A DNA stretch of 64,000 nucleotides from Tamlana sp038148895. GTDB taxonomy: Bacteria > Bacteroidota > Bacteroidia > Flavobacteriales > Flavobacteriaceae. The first letter of the stretch is position 1. Each line of letters begins with the position of its first letter. The DNA is taken from the NCBI GenBank assembly GCA_038148895.1, contig JBBVGQ010000001.1, one strand, 5' to 3'. The notes below the pieces were generated by a model. The model ran no database searches, was not told where the DNA came from, and saw only the letters and a list, made by a program, of their open reading frames with translations. Both the position numbers and the translations under genes were made by a program. Below are positions 45,993-55,741 of this stretch, in pieces.

Positions 45993-46821
45993 AAAAAAAA
46001 AGCAACAACCCTAGCCATAAAATTGGCAAAGCTTCCACCCAAAAAGAGCTGTAATACTTCCCCTGTTCCATTTTTGAAAAAAGCACAAATAATGCTGTAA
46101 CCATACAAATTGCGACTAATGGGATGATAAACCTAACGGACGTTTCATCTTTAAAAAATTCCGAAAGGATAACAAAAACCAACAACAAAATACCTAATTG
46201 TTTTGTCCGTTTAACACCTATTTTCTGTGGCACCGTGGCTAGTGCCAAACTATCGTACCTCAAGTCCCTAATTTCAAATGGCAACATGAATACAATCACC
46301 AAAGCAAAGCGCTGTATGCTTGTTATTAGCGCATCCATGTTTATAGGACAGTCATTTTCTATCAGGGGCAATAGCACCGTAACACCACTCCATGTTATTG
46401 CAATTAAATAAATTTTAAGGCCGCTAACCGTTCTTAAGCTCGACTTGCTACCCACGTACCAATCCTTTGGCAGAAATGGAATGGCATAAAAAAATGTAAC
46501 AGTACCAAAACCAATGGCACTCAACAAGGTTTTCATCTGCATTTCAAAAGCAAAAAAACACATAAAGACAAAGGAGAAAAAAGAGAAAACCTGAACATAT
46601 TTTAACCAATTTGTTAGACTTCTATGATGAAATTTAACCAACCCAAAAAACTTAACAAAATTATATCCGGTAATGGACGAAAAGAACAGAAATAGCAATG
46701 TAGCTTTATCAACGGAAATGTCAAATTCAAAAAAAGTAACGCAAGCCAAGGAAACAACGGCCAAAGCCACATGAATACTACTATTGATGTAAAAATTAAA
46801 AAGCTGTTTCAGCACCTTCAT
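45901..46821 (-). CDS. UbiA-like polytopic membrane protein (end depends on a homopolymer)
   Basis: 306 residues as read, about eight or nine transmembrane helices. Residues 183-205 (EIRDLRYDSLALATVPQKIGVKR) match the second Asp-rich motif of UbiA prenyltransferases (D186xxxD190), but the first NDxxDxxxD motif is absent (residues 45-62 are hydrophobic), so catalytic activity is doubtful. The frame runs through 11 T at 46001-45991; one more T would give LLFFF-stop at residue 277, which looks like the natural end. The last 29 residues are probably spurious and antisense to the anti-sigma gene. Confidence 0.65.
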   Translation of the reverse strand: MKVLKQLFNFYINSSIHVALAVVSLACVTFFEFDISVDKATLLFLFFSSITGYNFVKFFGLVKFHHRSLTNWLKYVQVFSFFSFVFMCFFAFEMQMKTLLSAIGFGTVTFFYAIPFLPKDWYVGSKSSLRTVSGLKIYLIAITWSGVTVLLPLIENDCPINMDALITSIQRFALVIVFMLPFEIRDLRYDSLALATVPQKIGVKRTKQLGILLLVFVILSEFFKDETSVRFIIPLVAICMVTALFVLFSKMEQGKYYSSFWVEALPILWLGLLLFFFRRIVLLWLCPPLFSWTLCSFCPGILFLKF

Positions 46822-46882
46822 AAAGCAAAAGTAATCAAAGTGTTGATAAAGCCTTTAAACCGTTAAAAACTTATCTCGGCAC

Positions 46883-46915
46883 TTGATTATGAGCATTAAA
46901 TATTGTGTATTTTTG
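46883..46915 (+). promoter_or_regulatory. Likely promoter of gcvP
   Basis: TATTTTTG (46908-46915) fits the -7 consensus; a TTG lies at 46883-46885, 22 nt before it. The context GTGTATTTTTGC is the same as before purK. The 121-bp leader region shows no glycine-riboswitch-like structure. Confidence 0.4.
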
Positions 46916-46942
46916 CACTTTGTATTTTAAATCGACTTTTGA

Positions 46943-49786
46943 ATGAACACAAACGCTTTTGCACTGCGTCATTTAGGCCCTAGAGAAGATGACCAAAAAC
47001 TTATGTTAAACACACTGGGATTAGATAGTTTAGACCAATTAATCTATGAAACCATCCCAGACGACATTCGATTAAAAAATAGCTTGAATCTTGACGAACC
47101 CATGACGGAACATGAATATTTATTGCACATTCATGAACTTTCAAAAAAGAACAAAGCGTATAAAACATATATTGGCTTGGGCTACCACCCTACCATAATG
47201 CCAGCCGTAATTCAGCGTAATATTCTTGAAAATCCGGGTTGGTATACGGCTTACACGCCATACCAAGCTGAAATTGCCCAAGGCAGATTGGAAGCCCTTT
47301 TAAATTTCCAGACCATGGTCATCGATTTAACCGGTATGGAAATTGCCAACGCTTCTTTGCTTGATGAAGGCACAGCAGCCGCTGAAGCCATGAGTTTGCT
47401 TTTTGCAGTTCGGGAGCGCGAACAGAAAAAGGAAAACATCAATAAGTTTTTTGTTTCCGAAAACATTTTACCCCAAACACTATCCGTTCTTGAAACAAGA
47501 GCAAACCCAATTGGCATTGAATTGGTAGTTGGTAAAGAGGATGAATTTGATTTCTCCAAAGAATTCTTCGGAGCCATTTTACAATATCCAGGCAAAGACG
47601 GACAAATCACCGATATTAAATCGTTTATACAGGAAGCCAACAATGCCCAAATAAAGGTTGCTGTTGCTGCCGATATTTTAAGTTTGGTAAAGCTCGAGGC
47701 ACCAGGTAAATTCGGAGCTGATGTTGTGGTAGGTACTACCCAACGTTTTGGTATTCCTATGGGTTATGGCGGTCCCCACGCTGCTTATTTTGCGACTAAA
47801 GAAGCTTACAAACGTGATTTGCCAGGACGTATTATTGGAGTCACCAAAGACGCGAATGGCAACCGTGCACTACGTATGGCGCTTCAAACGCGAGAGCAGC
47901 ATATAAAACGAGATAAAGCCACCTCTAACATCTGTACTGCTCAGGTGCTTTTGGCCGTTATGGCCAGCATGTATGCCGTTTACCACGGCCCAAAAGGGTT
48001 GAAGTTTATTGCTAATCAAGTCCATAACAAAACTGTAACCTTAGCCCATGTTTTGGAAAAATTGGGTTACAAACAAATCAACACCTCATACTTTGATACG
48101 CTTCAAATAAAAACAAAGGCAAAAAAAATAAAGAAGGTTGCCACTGAAAAAAAGGTGAATTTATATTATCCTGATAAGGAAACAGTAACCATTTCAGTGA
48201 ATGAAACAACCTCAATAAGAGATCTTAATTATTTGATTGCTGTTTTTGCTGAAGGCGCAAAAAAGGAAACCATTGTCATTTCTGAAATTACTGAAGCTAA
48301 CCATATTGAAGCGTCCTCAAAACGCTCAACGGAGTTTTTAACCGAACCCGTATTCAACACTTATCATTCTGAAACCGAATTGATGCGCTACATCAAATCT
48401 TTAGAGCGCAAAGATTTGGCCTTAAACCATTCCATGATTTCATTGGGCTCTTGCACCATGAAATTGAATGCCGCATCAGAAATGTTGCCTTTAAGTATTT
48501 ACAAATGGGCCAACATTCATCCTTTTGCTCCGTTAAAACAAGCTAAAGGTTATCAAATCGTTCTAAAAGAACTGGAAGATCAACTTACCGAAATTACTGG
48601 TTTTGCAGCCACATCTTTGCAACCAAATTCTGGTGCTCAGGGTGAGTTTGCCGGACTCATGGTTATAAAAGCCTATCATGAATCGCGTGGAGACCACCAT
48701 AGGAATATTTGTTTGATTCCATCCTCGGCACACGGCACAAATCCCGCAAGTGCTGTTATGGCGGGCATGAAAGTCATCGTAACCAAATCAACCGACGAAG
48801 GCAACATTGATGTTGACGATTTACGTGAAAAAGCAGAATTGCATAAAGATAATTTATCGGCTTTAATGGTAACCTATCCGTCCACGCACGGTGTTTATGA
48901 ATCAGCGATAAAAGAAATCACAAAAATCATCCATGATAATGGTGGGCAAGTTTACATGGATGGCGCCAACATGAATGCGCAAGTAGGATTAACCAACCCA
49001 GGAAATATTGGTGCCGATGTGTGCCACCTTAACCTGCACAAAACTTTTGCCATTCCACATGGTGGTGGTGGTCCGGGTGTTGGCCCTATTTGTGTGGCCA
49101 AACAACTCGTTCCTTTTTTACCTGGAAACCCAGTTTTAAAAACGGGAGGCGAAAAAGCCATTGCCGCAATTTCTGCAGCGCCGTTTGGTTCGGCCTTGGC
49201 TTGTTTGATTTCCTATGGATATATAAAAATGCTGGGGGCTGAAGGTTTAACAGAGTCTACCAAAGTAGCCATTTTAAATGCCAACTATATCAAGCACCGA
49301 TTGGAAGGAAGCTATAACACTCTTTACTCTGGTGAACGAGGCAGAGCTGCTCACGAAATGATTGTAGATTGTCGTCCCTTTAAGGCCAATGGCATAGAAG
49401 TGACCGATATTGCCAAACGATTGATGGATTACGGATTCCATGCACCAACAGTTTCTTTCCCCGTAGCCGGAACGCTCATGATTGAGCCCACTGAAAGTGA
49501 AAGCAAAGCTGAACTGGACCGTTTTTGCGATGCCATGATTTCAATTAAAAAAGAAATCGATAATGCGTCTAAAGAAGACGCGAACAATGTACTAAAAAAT
49601 GCACCGCATACTTTAGCCATGGTAACCGCCAACGATTGGCATTTCCCATATTCGCGAGAAGAAGCAGCCTTTCCTTTAGAATACATTAAGAATAATAAAT
49701 TTTGGCCAAGCGTTCGACGTGTTGATGACGCTTATGGAGACAGGAATTTAATTTGCTCGTGCACACCAATTGAGGCTTATGCCTAG
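46943..49786 (+). CDS. gcvP: Glycine dehydrogenase (aminomethyl-transferring), P-protein of glycine cleavage
   Basis: 947 residues, the fused (alpha plus beta) form. Starts FALRHLGPREDDQKLML; first half contains YTPYQAEIAQGRLEAL, second half the PLP lysine in LHKTFAIPHGGGGPGVGP near residue 705 and SAPFGSALACLISYGYI. It decarboxylates glycine with transfer of the aminomethyl group to the lipoyl H-protein. gcvT and gcvH are not in the window. Monocistronic. Confidence 0.96.
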   Translation: MNTNAFALRHLGPREDDQKLMLNTLGLDSLDQLIYETIPDDIRLKNSLNLDEPMTEHEYLLHIHELSKKNKAYKTYIGLGYHPTIMPAVIQRNILENPGWYTAYTPYQAEIAQGRLEALLNFQTMVIDLTGMEIANASLLDEGTAAAEAMSLLFAVREREQKKENINKFFVSENILPQTLSVLETRANPIGIELVVGKEDEFDFSKEFFGAILQYPGKDGQITDIKSFIQEANNAQIKVAVAADILSLVKLEAPGKFGADVVVGTTQRFGIPMGYGGPHAAYFATKEAYKRDLPGRIIGVTKDANGNRALRMALQTREQHIKRDKATSNICTAQVLLAVMASMYAVYHGPKGLKFIANQVHNKTVTLAHVLEKLGYKQINTSYFDTLQIKTKAKKIKKVATEKKVNLYYPDKETVTISVNETTSIRDLNYLIAVFAEGAKKETIVISEITEANHIEASSKRSTEFLTEPVFNTYHSETELMRYIKSLERKDLALNHSMISLGSCTMKLNAASEMLPLSIYKWANIHPFAPLKQAKGYQIVLKELEDQLTEITGFAATSLQPNSGAQGEFAGLMVIKAYHESRGDHHRNICLIPSSAHGTNPASAVMAGMKVIVTKSTDEGNIDVDDLREKAELHKDNLSALMVTYPSTHGVYESAIKEITKIIHDNGGQVYMDGANMNAQVGLTNPGNIGADVCHLNLHKTFAIPHGGGGPGVGPICVAKQLVPFLPGNPVLKTGGEKAIAAISAAPFGSALACLISYGYIKMLGAEGLTESTKVAILNANYIKHRLEGSYNTLYSGERGRAAHEMIVDCRPFKANGIEVTDIAKRLMDYGFHAPTVSFPVAGTLMIEPTESESKAELDRFCDAMISIKKEIDNASKEDANNVLKNAPHTLAMVTANDWHFPYSREEAAFPLEYIKNNKFWPSVRRVDDAYGDRNLICSCTPIEAYA

Positions 49787-49892
49787 GCATAAAACGAGAG
49801 TTGAACATCGTAAATTCCAATAGTATCAAATTGGCATTTTGTAAAAAGCAATTATCTTGCCCTGTACTAAAATATTTAAGGCAAATTGATTT

Positions 49893-50951
49893 ATGAATAT
49901 TAAGATAACGGGTACTGGCAGCTACATTCCCAGCACTGTTGAGAAGAACACGGCTTTTCATAACCATGTTTTTTTAAATACTGATGGTTCAGAAATAAAC
50001 TCACCCAACGAAGTTATTGTTGAAAAATTTAAAGAGATTACCGGTATAGCTGAACGTCGTTATGCTAAGAATCATTTAAACTCATCAGACCTCGGTTTTT
50101 TTGCTGCTGAAAAAGCCATTGAAGACGCCAAAATAGACCCCGAAACCATAGATTATATCATCGTCGCACACAATTTTGGCGATGTAAAATACAACACCAT
50201 ACAAAGTGACATGTTGCCTTCGTTGGCATCAAGGATTAAGCATAGTTTGCGCATTAAAAACCCCAAATGTATAGCTTATGATATTTTGTTTGGGTGTCCA
50301 GGCTGGGTGGAAGGTGTTATACAAGCCAAAGCCTTTATAAAAGCGGGCATGGCAAAACGCTGTTTGGTTATTGGTACCGAAACCCTATCACGTGTAACCG
50401 ATAAGCACGACAGAGACGCCATGATTTTTTCCGATGGTGCAGGTGCCACAATAGTTGAAGCCACTAAAGAAGAAGGAGGCATATTGGCACATGAAACGGC
50501 CAGCTTTACCTATGACGAGGCTTATTATTTGTTCTTCGGAAAATCCAATAATCCTCAATTGGACAAAGATACCCGTTACATTAAAATGGACGGGCGAAAA
50601 ATTTACGAGTTCGCTCTTACACAAGTGCCTCAAGCCATGAAAACTTGTTTGGACAACAGCGGTTTTGGGATAAAAGATGTTAAAAAGATTTTCATACATC
50701 AGGCCAATGAAAAAATGGATGAAGCCATTTTGAAGCGTTTTTATCGTCTTTACAAAACTGAGATTCCCAAAAATATAATGCCCATGAGCATTCAAAAACT
50801 AGGGAATAGTTCGGTGGCCACAGTACCTACATTACTTGATTTGGTAAAACGCAACCAACTTGAAAACCATAATCTAAATAAGGGAGATATTGTTATTTTT
50901 GCAAGTGTTGGTGCTGGCATGCATATCAATGCCATAACGTATCAATTTTAG
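49893..50951 (+). CDS. 3-oxoacyl-ACP synthase III (KAS III/FabH-like)
   Basis: 352 residues. Catalytic triad visible as C135 (ILFGCPGWVEG), H269 (IFIHQANEKMD) and N305 (KLGNSSVATVP). It is longer than housekeeping FabH (about 320), with an insert near residues 25-40 and no second fab gene nearby, so it is probably a specialised starter enzyme. The methyltransferase follows after 8 bp. It opens a run of surface-glycan genes on the plus strand. Confidence 0.85.
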   Translation: MNIKITGTGSYIPSTVEKNTAFHNHVFLNTDGSEINSPNEVIVEKFKEITGIAERRYAKNHLNSSDLGFFAAEKAIEDAKIDPETIDYIIVAHNFGDVKYNTIQSDMLPSLASRIKHSLRIKNPKCIAYDILFGCPGWVEGVIQAKAFIKAGMAKRCLVIGTETLSRVTDKHDRDAMIFSDGAGATIVEATKEEGGILAHETASFTYDEAYYLFFGKSNNPQLDKDTRYIKMDGRKIYEFALTQVPQAMKTCLDNSGFGIKDVKKIFIHQANEKMDEAILKRFYRLYKTEIPKNIMPMSIQKLGNSSVATVPTLLDLVKRNQLENHNLNKGDIVIFASVGAGMHINAITYQF

Positions 50952-50959
50952 TAAAAACA

Positions 50960-51478
50960 ATGTACGATAGAACTTATAAAAAGCGTTTTAAATACACTTT
51001 AGAATTTTTGAAAGAACACGTTTCCAACAAAGAAACCATTTTAGACCTAGGAGTTGAAAATCATTTTTCAGACATCATGAAACAAAATGGTTTTAAGGTT
51101 GAAAACACTAAAGGAGAAGACTTAGATATTGACACTTCGACTATTGAACATTCTAAAGCAGAAATTGTTACGGCTTTTGAAATTTTTGAACATTTACTTT
51201 CTCCATTTACCGTTTTAAAATCCATAAAATCGGACAAATTGGTTGCCAGTATCCCATTAAGATTATGGTTTTCTTCAGCTTACAAAAGCAAAACGGACAT
51301 GTTAGACAGACATTATCATGAATTTGAAGATTGGCAATTTGACTGGCTTTTGGAAAAAACCGGATGGAAGATTATTGATAGAAAAAAATGGACTAATCCG
51401 ACCCGAAAAATTGGTTTTCGTCCTATTTTAAGGTGGTTTACCCCAAGATATTACATTGTATATGCAGAACGGATTTAA
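50960..51478 (+). CDS. SAM-dependent methyltransferase (class I-like, short)
   Basis: 172 residues. Motif I is ILDLGVENHFSDIM near 30-44; a later VTAFEIFEHLLSP resembles the acidic motif II and EHLLSPFTVLK the usual E-H-L. Short for a class I enzyme, so the SAM fold is probably minimal. The C-terminal TRKIGFRPILRWFTPRYYIVY is basic and aromatic. Follows KAS III by 8 bp; substrate unknown. Confidence 0.7.
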   Translation: MYDRTYKKRFKYTLEFLKEHVSNKETILDLGVENHFSDIMKQNGFKVENTKGEDLDIDTSTIEHSKAEIVTAFEIFEHLLSPFTVLKSIKSDKLVASIPLRLWFSSAYKSKTDMLDRHYHEFEDWQFDWLLEKTGWKIIDRKKWTNPTRKIGFRPILRWFTPRYYIVYAERI

Positions 51479-51549
51479 GCCTTGAGCATCTTTTCTACTT
51501 TTAAATCAATAAAACCTATTCTCGCAATAATGATTTCTAATAGTTTTAC

Positions 51550-52731
51550 ATGAATATTGGAATAGTAGTCGATAACGAATTTGATAACGACCACAGGGTG
51601 CAAAAAGAAATACGTTTGTTATTGAACGAGGGCCACTCTATTTTTGTTTTGTGCTTCGATTTTAACAACGATTACAAAACCTATAACAACATAAAAGTTA
51701 CAAGAATAAAAATCTTTAAAAAATTTAAAGATCTTCTTGTCCTTCTTCATACAAACTTTAGTTTTTATGAACGTTTATGGCAAAAAAACATTACCAATTT
51801 TATAAATAAAAATAAGATAGAAGCGCTTCATGTTCATGACCTCTACATGGCAAGAGCTAGCAAAAAAGGCATTAATAAAAGTCTTTATAGTATCCCCTTA
51901 ACCTTGGACCTTCATGAAAATTATCCGGCTGCCATAAACTCTTATTTATGGGCTACAAAGGGATGGCGAAAATATGTTGTTCAACCAAAAAAATGGTACG
52001 CCAAAGAAGAGGAATATTTGAAATATGCCGACAATCTTGTAGTCTTAAGTGATTCTTTTAAAGAAAACTTAAAAGAGCGAATGCCTGCGTTAAAAAACAT
52101 ACCAATATATGTGCACCCAAATATGCCCGATTTTGAGAGCTTTCAGGATTTTGAAAAAAATGATTTTCCAGTGGAATTTGAACCTCCATCCCCTACCTTA
52201 TTCTACTTTGGTGTAGTTGCTAAACGTCGTGGTATAATTGAACTTTTACCATGGATCATTGATATTCTAGAAAGTGGAAAACAATTCCATACTCTTATAA
52301 TAGGTCCGATTGACAAGGCAGACAGAACCCGTTTCCAGTTGTACTTGAATCACAACATATTAAAGAACAACATTACGTATATTCCGTGGTCTGATGTTAA
52401 ATATCTTCCATCCTACCTTAAAAAAATATCTATTGGGTTAGCCCCTTTTGAAGTAAATCCACAGCATGATTCTGGCGTTGCCAATAAATTGTTTCAATAT
52501 ATGTATGGCGAAATTCCCATATTGGCCACCAAAAGCAAAGCGCAAAAAGACCTTATTGAAAGTGCTGAATGTGGTTTGCTATATAAAACCCAAAACGATT
52601 TTAACGAGCAACTTTCAAAATTACTGGACAACCAAAAACTTAGAAGTCAATTGGGAGCAAATGGCAAAAAGAAATTATTGGAACTCTACAACAATAATGT
52701 AGACAGGCAATTTTTAAAGATATACAGATAA
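51550..52731 (+). CDS. Glycosyltransferase family 4-like
   Basis: 393 residues, GT-B fold. N-terminal NIGIVVDNEFDNDHRVQKEIRLLLNEGH, acceptor-domain HVHDLYMA and LTLDLHENYP, and C-terminal donor domain with FYFGVVAKRRGIIELL and IGLAPFEVNPQHDSGVANKLFQYMYGEIP (read in parts), matching the GT4 E-x7-E-like region. It transfers a sugar in surface polysaccharide assembly. It is 71 bp after the methyltransferase gene. Confidence 0.85.
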   Translation: MNIGIVVDNEFDNDHRVQKEIRLLLNEGHSIFVLCFDFNNDYKTYNNIKVTRIKIFKKFKDLLVLLHTNFSFYERLWQKNITNFINKNKIEALHVHDLYMARASKKGINKSLYSIPLTLDLHENYPAAINSYLWATKGWRKYVVQPKKWYAKEEEYLKYADNLVVLSDSFKENLKERMPALKNIPIYVHPNMPDFESFQDFEKNDFPVEFEPPSPTLFYFGVVAKRRGIIELLPWIIDILESGKQFHTLIIGPIDKADRTRFQLYLNHNILKNNITYIPWSDVKYLPSYLKKISIGLAPFEVNPQHDSGVANKLFQYMYGEIPILATKSKAQKDLIESAECGLLYKTQNDFNEQLSKLLDNQKLRSQLGANGKKKLLELYNNNVDRQFLKIYR

Positions 52732-52859
52732 ATAACTCCGTTACTTTCAAAATTAAAAAAGTTCTCTTCCAACAGAGAAACTCACCCACAACTTTTACAA
52801 AAGTTCCGTACTTTTAGGGTTTGTAACCAAAAATCATTTTATTTAAAAATCATTTTAAC

Positions 52860-53447
52860 TTGAGCAATAAAACAAAGTATTTTGCACATCCAACTGCTGT
52901 CATAGAGGAATCATCCATAATTGGTGAATACACTAAAATTTGGCATTTTTCACATATCATGAAAGATTCCATAGTTGGAAACCAATGTAATATTGGCCAA
53001 AATGTGGTCATTTCTCCCAAAGTTATTATTGGTAATGGTGTAAAAATTCAAAATAATGTTTCTGTTTACACTGGAGTTATTTGCGAAGACGATGTATTTC
53101 TGGGCCCTTCAATGGTATTCACCAACGTCATTAACCCAAGAAGTTTTATAGTTCGGAAAGAAGAATTTATGGAAACCTATGTAGAAAAAGGCGCAACAAT
53201 AGGAGCTAATGCAACTATTGTCTGTGGGAACAGAATAGGGGCTTATGCCATGATCGGGGCAGGTTCGGTCATCACCAAAGACGTTGCTCCCTATGCCCTC
53301 GTTATTGGAAACCCCGGTAAACAAATAGGTTGGGTAAGCAAAAATGGGCATAGACTTTTTTTTGAAAATAACGATGTAGCTGCTTGCCCAGAAAGTGGAG
53401 AAAAATATCAACTGAATAATTCTACAATTACCCCCATAGGAATATGA
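52860..53447 (+). CDS. Left-handed beta-helix acetyltransferase (WbpD-like)
   Basis: 195 residues from a TTG start (MSNKTKYFAHPTAVI); no better start exists upstream. Hexapeptide repeats with I/V-G-x-N patterns run from about 10 to 150 (IGEYTKIW, IVGNQCNIGQNVVI, IGANATIVCGNRIGAYAMIGAGSVIT). The pattern matches UDP-2-acetamido-3-amino-glucuronate N-acetyltransferases (WbpD), which make UDP-2,3-diacetamido-glucuronate. Overlaps the next start by 4 bp (ATGA). Confidence 0.8.
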   Translation: MSNKTKYFAHPTAVIEESSIIGEYTKIWHFSHIMKDSIVGNQCNIGQNVVISPKVIIGNGVKIQNNVSVYTGVICEDDVFLGPSMVFTNVINPRSFIVRKEEFMETYVEKGATIGANATIVCGNRIGAYAMIGAGSVITKDVAPYALVIGNPGKQIGWVSKNGHRLFFENNDVAACPESGEKYQLNNSTITPIGI

Positions 53448-54412
53448 AAAAGTTTGCTTTAATGGGAGTTGCAGGTTTTGTAGCTCCAAGACATATACAG
53501 GCAATTAAGGAAACCAACAATGAACTTGTTGCGGCTTTCGACCCAAATGATAGTGTTGGCATTATAGATTCATATTTCCCAAAAACCCATTTTTTTACTG
53601 AGTTTGAGCGTTTCGATAGGCATCTGGAAAAACTAAGACTGGAAAAAGAAGAGCCTGTTGACTTTGTTTCAATTTGTACACCAAATTATTTGCACGATGC
53701 CCATATTAGGTTTGCCCTAAGAAATAATGCCGATGCCATCTGTGAAAAACCATTGGTTTTGAATCCATGGAACGCAGAGAAGTTAATGGTTATGGAACAG
53801 CAATCTTCGAATAAAATAAATACAATTTTGCAATTACGTTTACATCCTTCAATAGTTGCCTTAAAAGAAAAGATTGCCAACCAATCCAATGAAAAAATTC
53901 ATGACATTGACTTGACATACATTACCTCAAGAGGCAATTGGTATTATGCCTCATGGAAAGGTTCTCTGGAAAAATCTGGCGGTATTTGTTCGAACATAGG
54001 TATACATTTTTTTGATATGCTTATTTGGATTTTTGGTGATGTTGTTAAAAACACTGTTCACCTCATGGAACACGATAGAGCCTCTGGAGTTCTCCAATTG
54101 AAAAACGCCAACATTCGCTGGTTTTTGTCTATAAATGAACAGGTTTTACCCGAATCGGCTAAGAAAAATGGAAAGCGCACCTTCAGAGAAATAACCATTG
54201 ATAGTGAAAAATTTGAATTTAGTGATGGTTTTACAGACTTACACACGTTATCTTACAAAAACATACTCTCAGGGAATGGGTTCAATGTTTCCGAAACCTT
54301 GAAATCGTTAGAACTAGCATATAACTTAAGACATACAAAACCAGAAGCCTTAACTGGAGATTTTCACCCTATGGCCAAACTTCCAATTACAAACCACCCA
54401 TTTTTCAAATAG
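53444..54412 (+). CDS. Gfo/Idh/MocA oxidoreductase (WbpB/WlbA-like UDP-sugar 3-dehydrogenase)
   Basis: 322 residues. Rossmann start KFALMGVAGFVAPRHIQAIKE, FVSICTPNYLHDAH, catalytic AICEKPLVLNPWNAE with Lys, and GGICSNIGIHFFDMLIW, where WlbA-type enzymes have the conserved H. With the acetyltransferase that overlaps it, this reads as UDP-GlcNAcA 3-dehydrogenase plus 3-N-acetyltransferase; the aminotransferase (WbpE) and the 6-dehydrogenase (WbpA) of the pathway are not here. Ends in a 170-bp non-coding gap. Confidence 0.82.
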   Translation: MKKFALMGVAGFVAPRHIQAIKETNNELVAAFDPNDSVGIIDSYFPKTHFFTEFERFDRHLEKLRLEKEEPVDFVSICTPNYLHDAHIRFALRNNADAICEKPLVLNPWNAEKLMVMEQQSSNKINTILQLRLHPSIVALKEKIANQSNEKIHDIDLTYITSRGNWYYASWKGSLEKSGGICSNIGIHFFDMLIWIFGDVVKNTVHLMEHDRASGVLQLKNANIRWFLSINEQVLPESAKKNGKRTFREITIDSEKFEFSDGFTDLHTLSYKNILSGNGFNVSETLKSLELAYNLRHTKPEALTGDFHPMAKLPITNHPFFK

Positions 54413-54622
54413 CATTTATGAATCATGAATAAGGTAAATTTATCAGTAATTTGCGGAGGAAAGGGGTGTTAAAAAAGTTTGGTTAGCTAAAGCACCAACC
54501 TTGATACCATCTATGAACAATAAAAATAAAGCTCTGGAGTTTCAGCTTAAAACAAAATGACCACTCTGTTTTTTAATTATTAATTGTTGAACTATAAACT
54601 AAAGTTCACTACACTATTTGTT

Positions 54623-55741
54623 ATGACAAATTTTAAAAAAGTATTTCTTTTATATCTATTATTTACTCTTACACCTGTTACTGCATTAGCTCATAAAGAA
54701 AAGGTATACAGTTTAGAAGGCACTATAGGTAATAGAGAAATAATTATGGAAATTCTTGATATTGATGGATATTATAGTGGCAGATACTCATTCCGTGATG
54801 AAAAAAAATCTAACTATCTGGAGGTAGAATACGATTCTATTACTTTTTGTTTCAATTTGTTGCGATACAATTTAGACACAAAAAATCGAGACTTACTTGA
54901 GCATATTGTTATAACTGAAGATTCGTTGAATAATTGGTCAGGGGAACAAAGAACTCCCGACGGAAAGATTCATAAGGTTTTTCTGCACCCTATTAAAATA
55001 ATTCAATCTGAACCTCATGCCATAAAGAACGAAACAACAAGAGAGGAATTATCGCCGTATGATTATAGTCTGCTTAGTGATATAAAATATGAATCAACAT
55101 CGATTCAAAAGTTCAAAAACGGGATAAAAATGGAATGGCTCACTGAAACAGGATCCCAAATTAAATTATTCCGAATCATTGAGGGGTTTTCAGATTCAAC
55201 AATGGTTAAAATTAATAATTACCTTGAACGGTTTTTTATAAATGATATACTTAACGGCTATAGTTATAAATATTACGAAACAAAAATAAACATTAGCTAT
55301 GTTACTCCTAATATAATCAGTATGGTAGAGTCAATAAAAAGTGATATTAGCAATACCAGAGCAAATACTTCTACTACGTATTTAACCCTGGATTTAAAAA
55401 CACTTAAAAAATTAAGTCTTGAAGATTTACTTTGGCTGGGAGAAGGAAAAACCCCTCGTAATGGATCTAAAGAATATTTTACTTACAGACGTGAAGTTTT
55501 TGGAAAAAAAATAGAAAAATATATAAATGATTCCTATTCAAAGGAAATAAATAATTCAGAGTGTTCTTATTCTAACGAAAAGATTTTTCAATTTCCCGAT
55601 TTTTATCTTTCTAAGAAAGGCATAGTTCTAATGTTTAATTATTATAAGCTTAGCAATGAGTGCAAAAAACAAACATGGGCAGTTCTGCGCTATAATGACT
55701 TTCCCAATAAATGGAATCTGGAATATTTCAACAAAAAATAA
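54623..55741 (+). CDS. Exported hypothetical protein
   Basis: 372 residues from the ATG at 54623 (MTNFKKVFLLYLLFTLTPVTALAH, a signal peptide); a TTG 39 bp upstream is less likely. The N-terminal part (about 24-130) has beta strands of the type YSLEGTIGNREIIMEILDIDG. The end (IFQFPDFYLSKKGIVLMFNYYKLSNECKKQTW) vaguely resembles the C-terminal domain of RsiV/DUF3298 proteins, which I would not rely on. The 210 bp before it are AT-rich with no gene. Confidence 0.6.
   Translation: MTNFKKVFLLYLLFTLTPVTALAHKEKVYSLEGTIGNREIIMEILDIDGYYSGRYSFRDEKKSNYLEVEYDSITFCFNLLRYNLDTKNRDLLEHIVITEDSLNNWSGEQRTPDGKIHKVFLHPIKIIQSEPHAIKNETTREELSPYDYSLLSDIKYESTSIQKFKNGIKMEWLTETGSQIKLFRIIEGFSDSTMVKINNYLERFFINDILNGYSYKYYETKINISYVTPNIISMVESIKSDISNTRANTSTTYLTLDLKTLKKLSLEDLLWLGEGKTPRNGSKEYFTYRREVFGKKIEKYINDSYSKEINNSECSYSNEKIFQFPDFYLSKKGIVLMFNYYKLSNECKKQTWAVLRYNDFPNKWNLEYFNKK

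Noticed and set aside
46822..46942. Possible glycine riboswitch before gcvP
   Set aside because: The 121-bp region is AT-rich and lacks the paired, G-rich aptamer domains.
47251..47643. 130-codon minus-strand frame inside gcvP
   Set aside because: Shadow of gcvP; no homology-like motifs.
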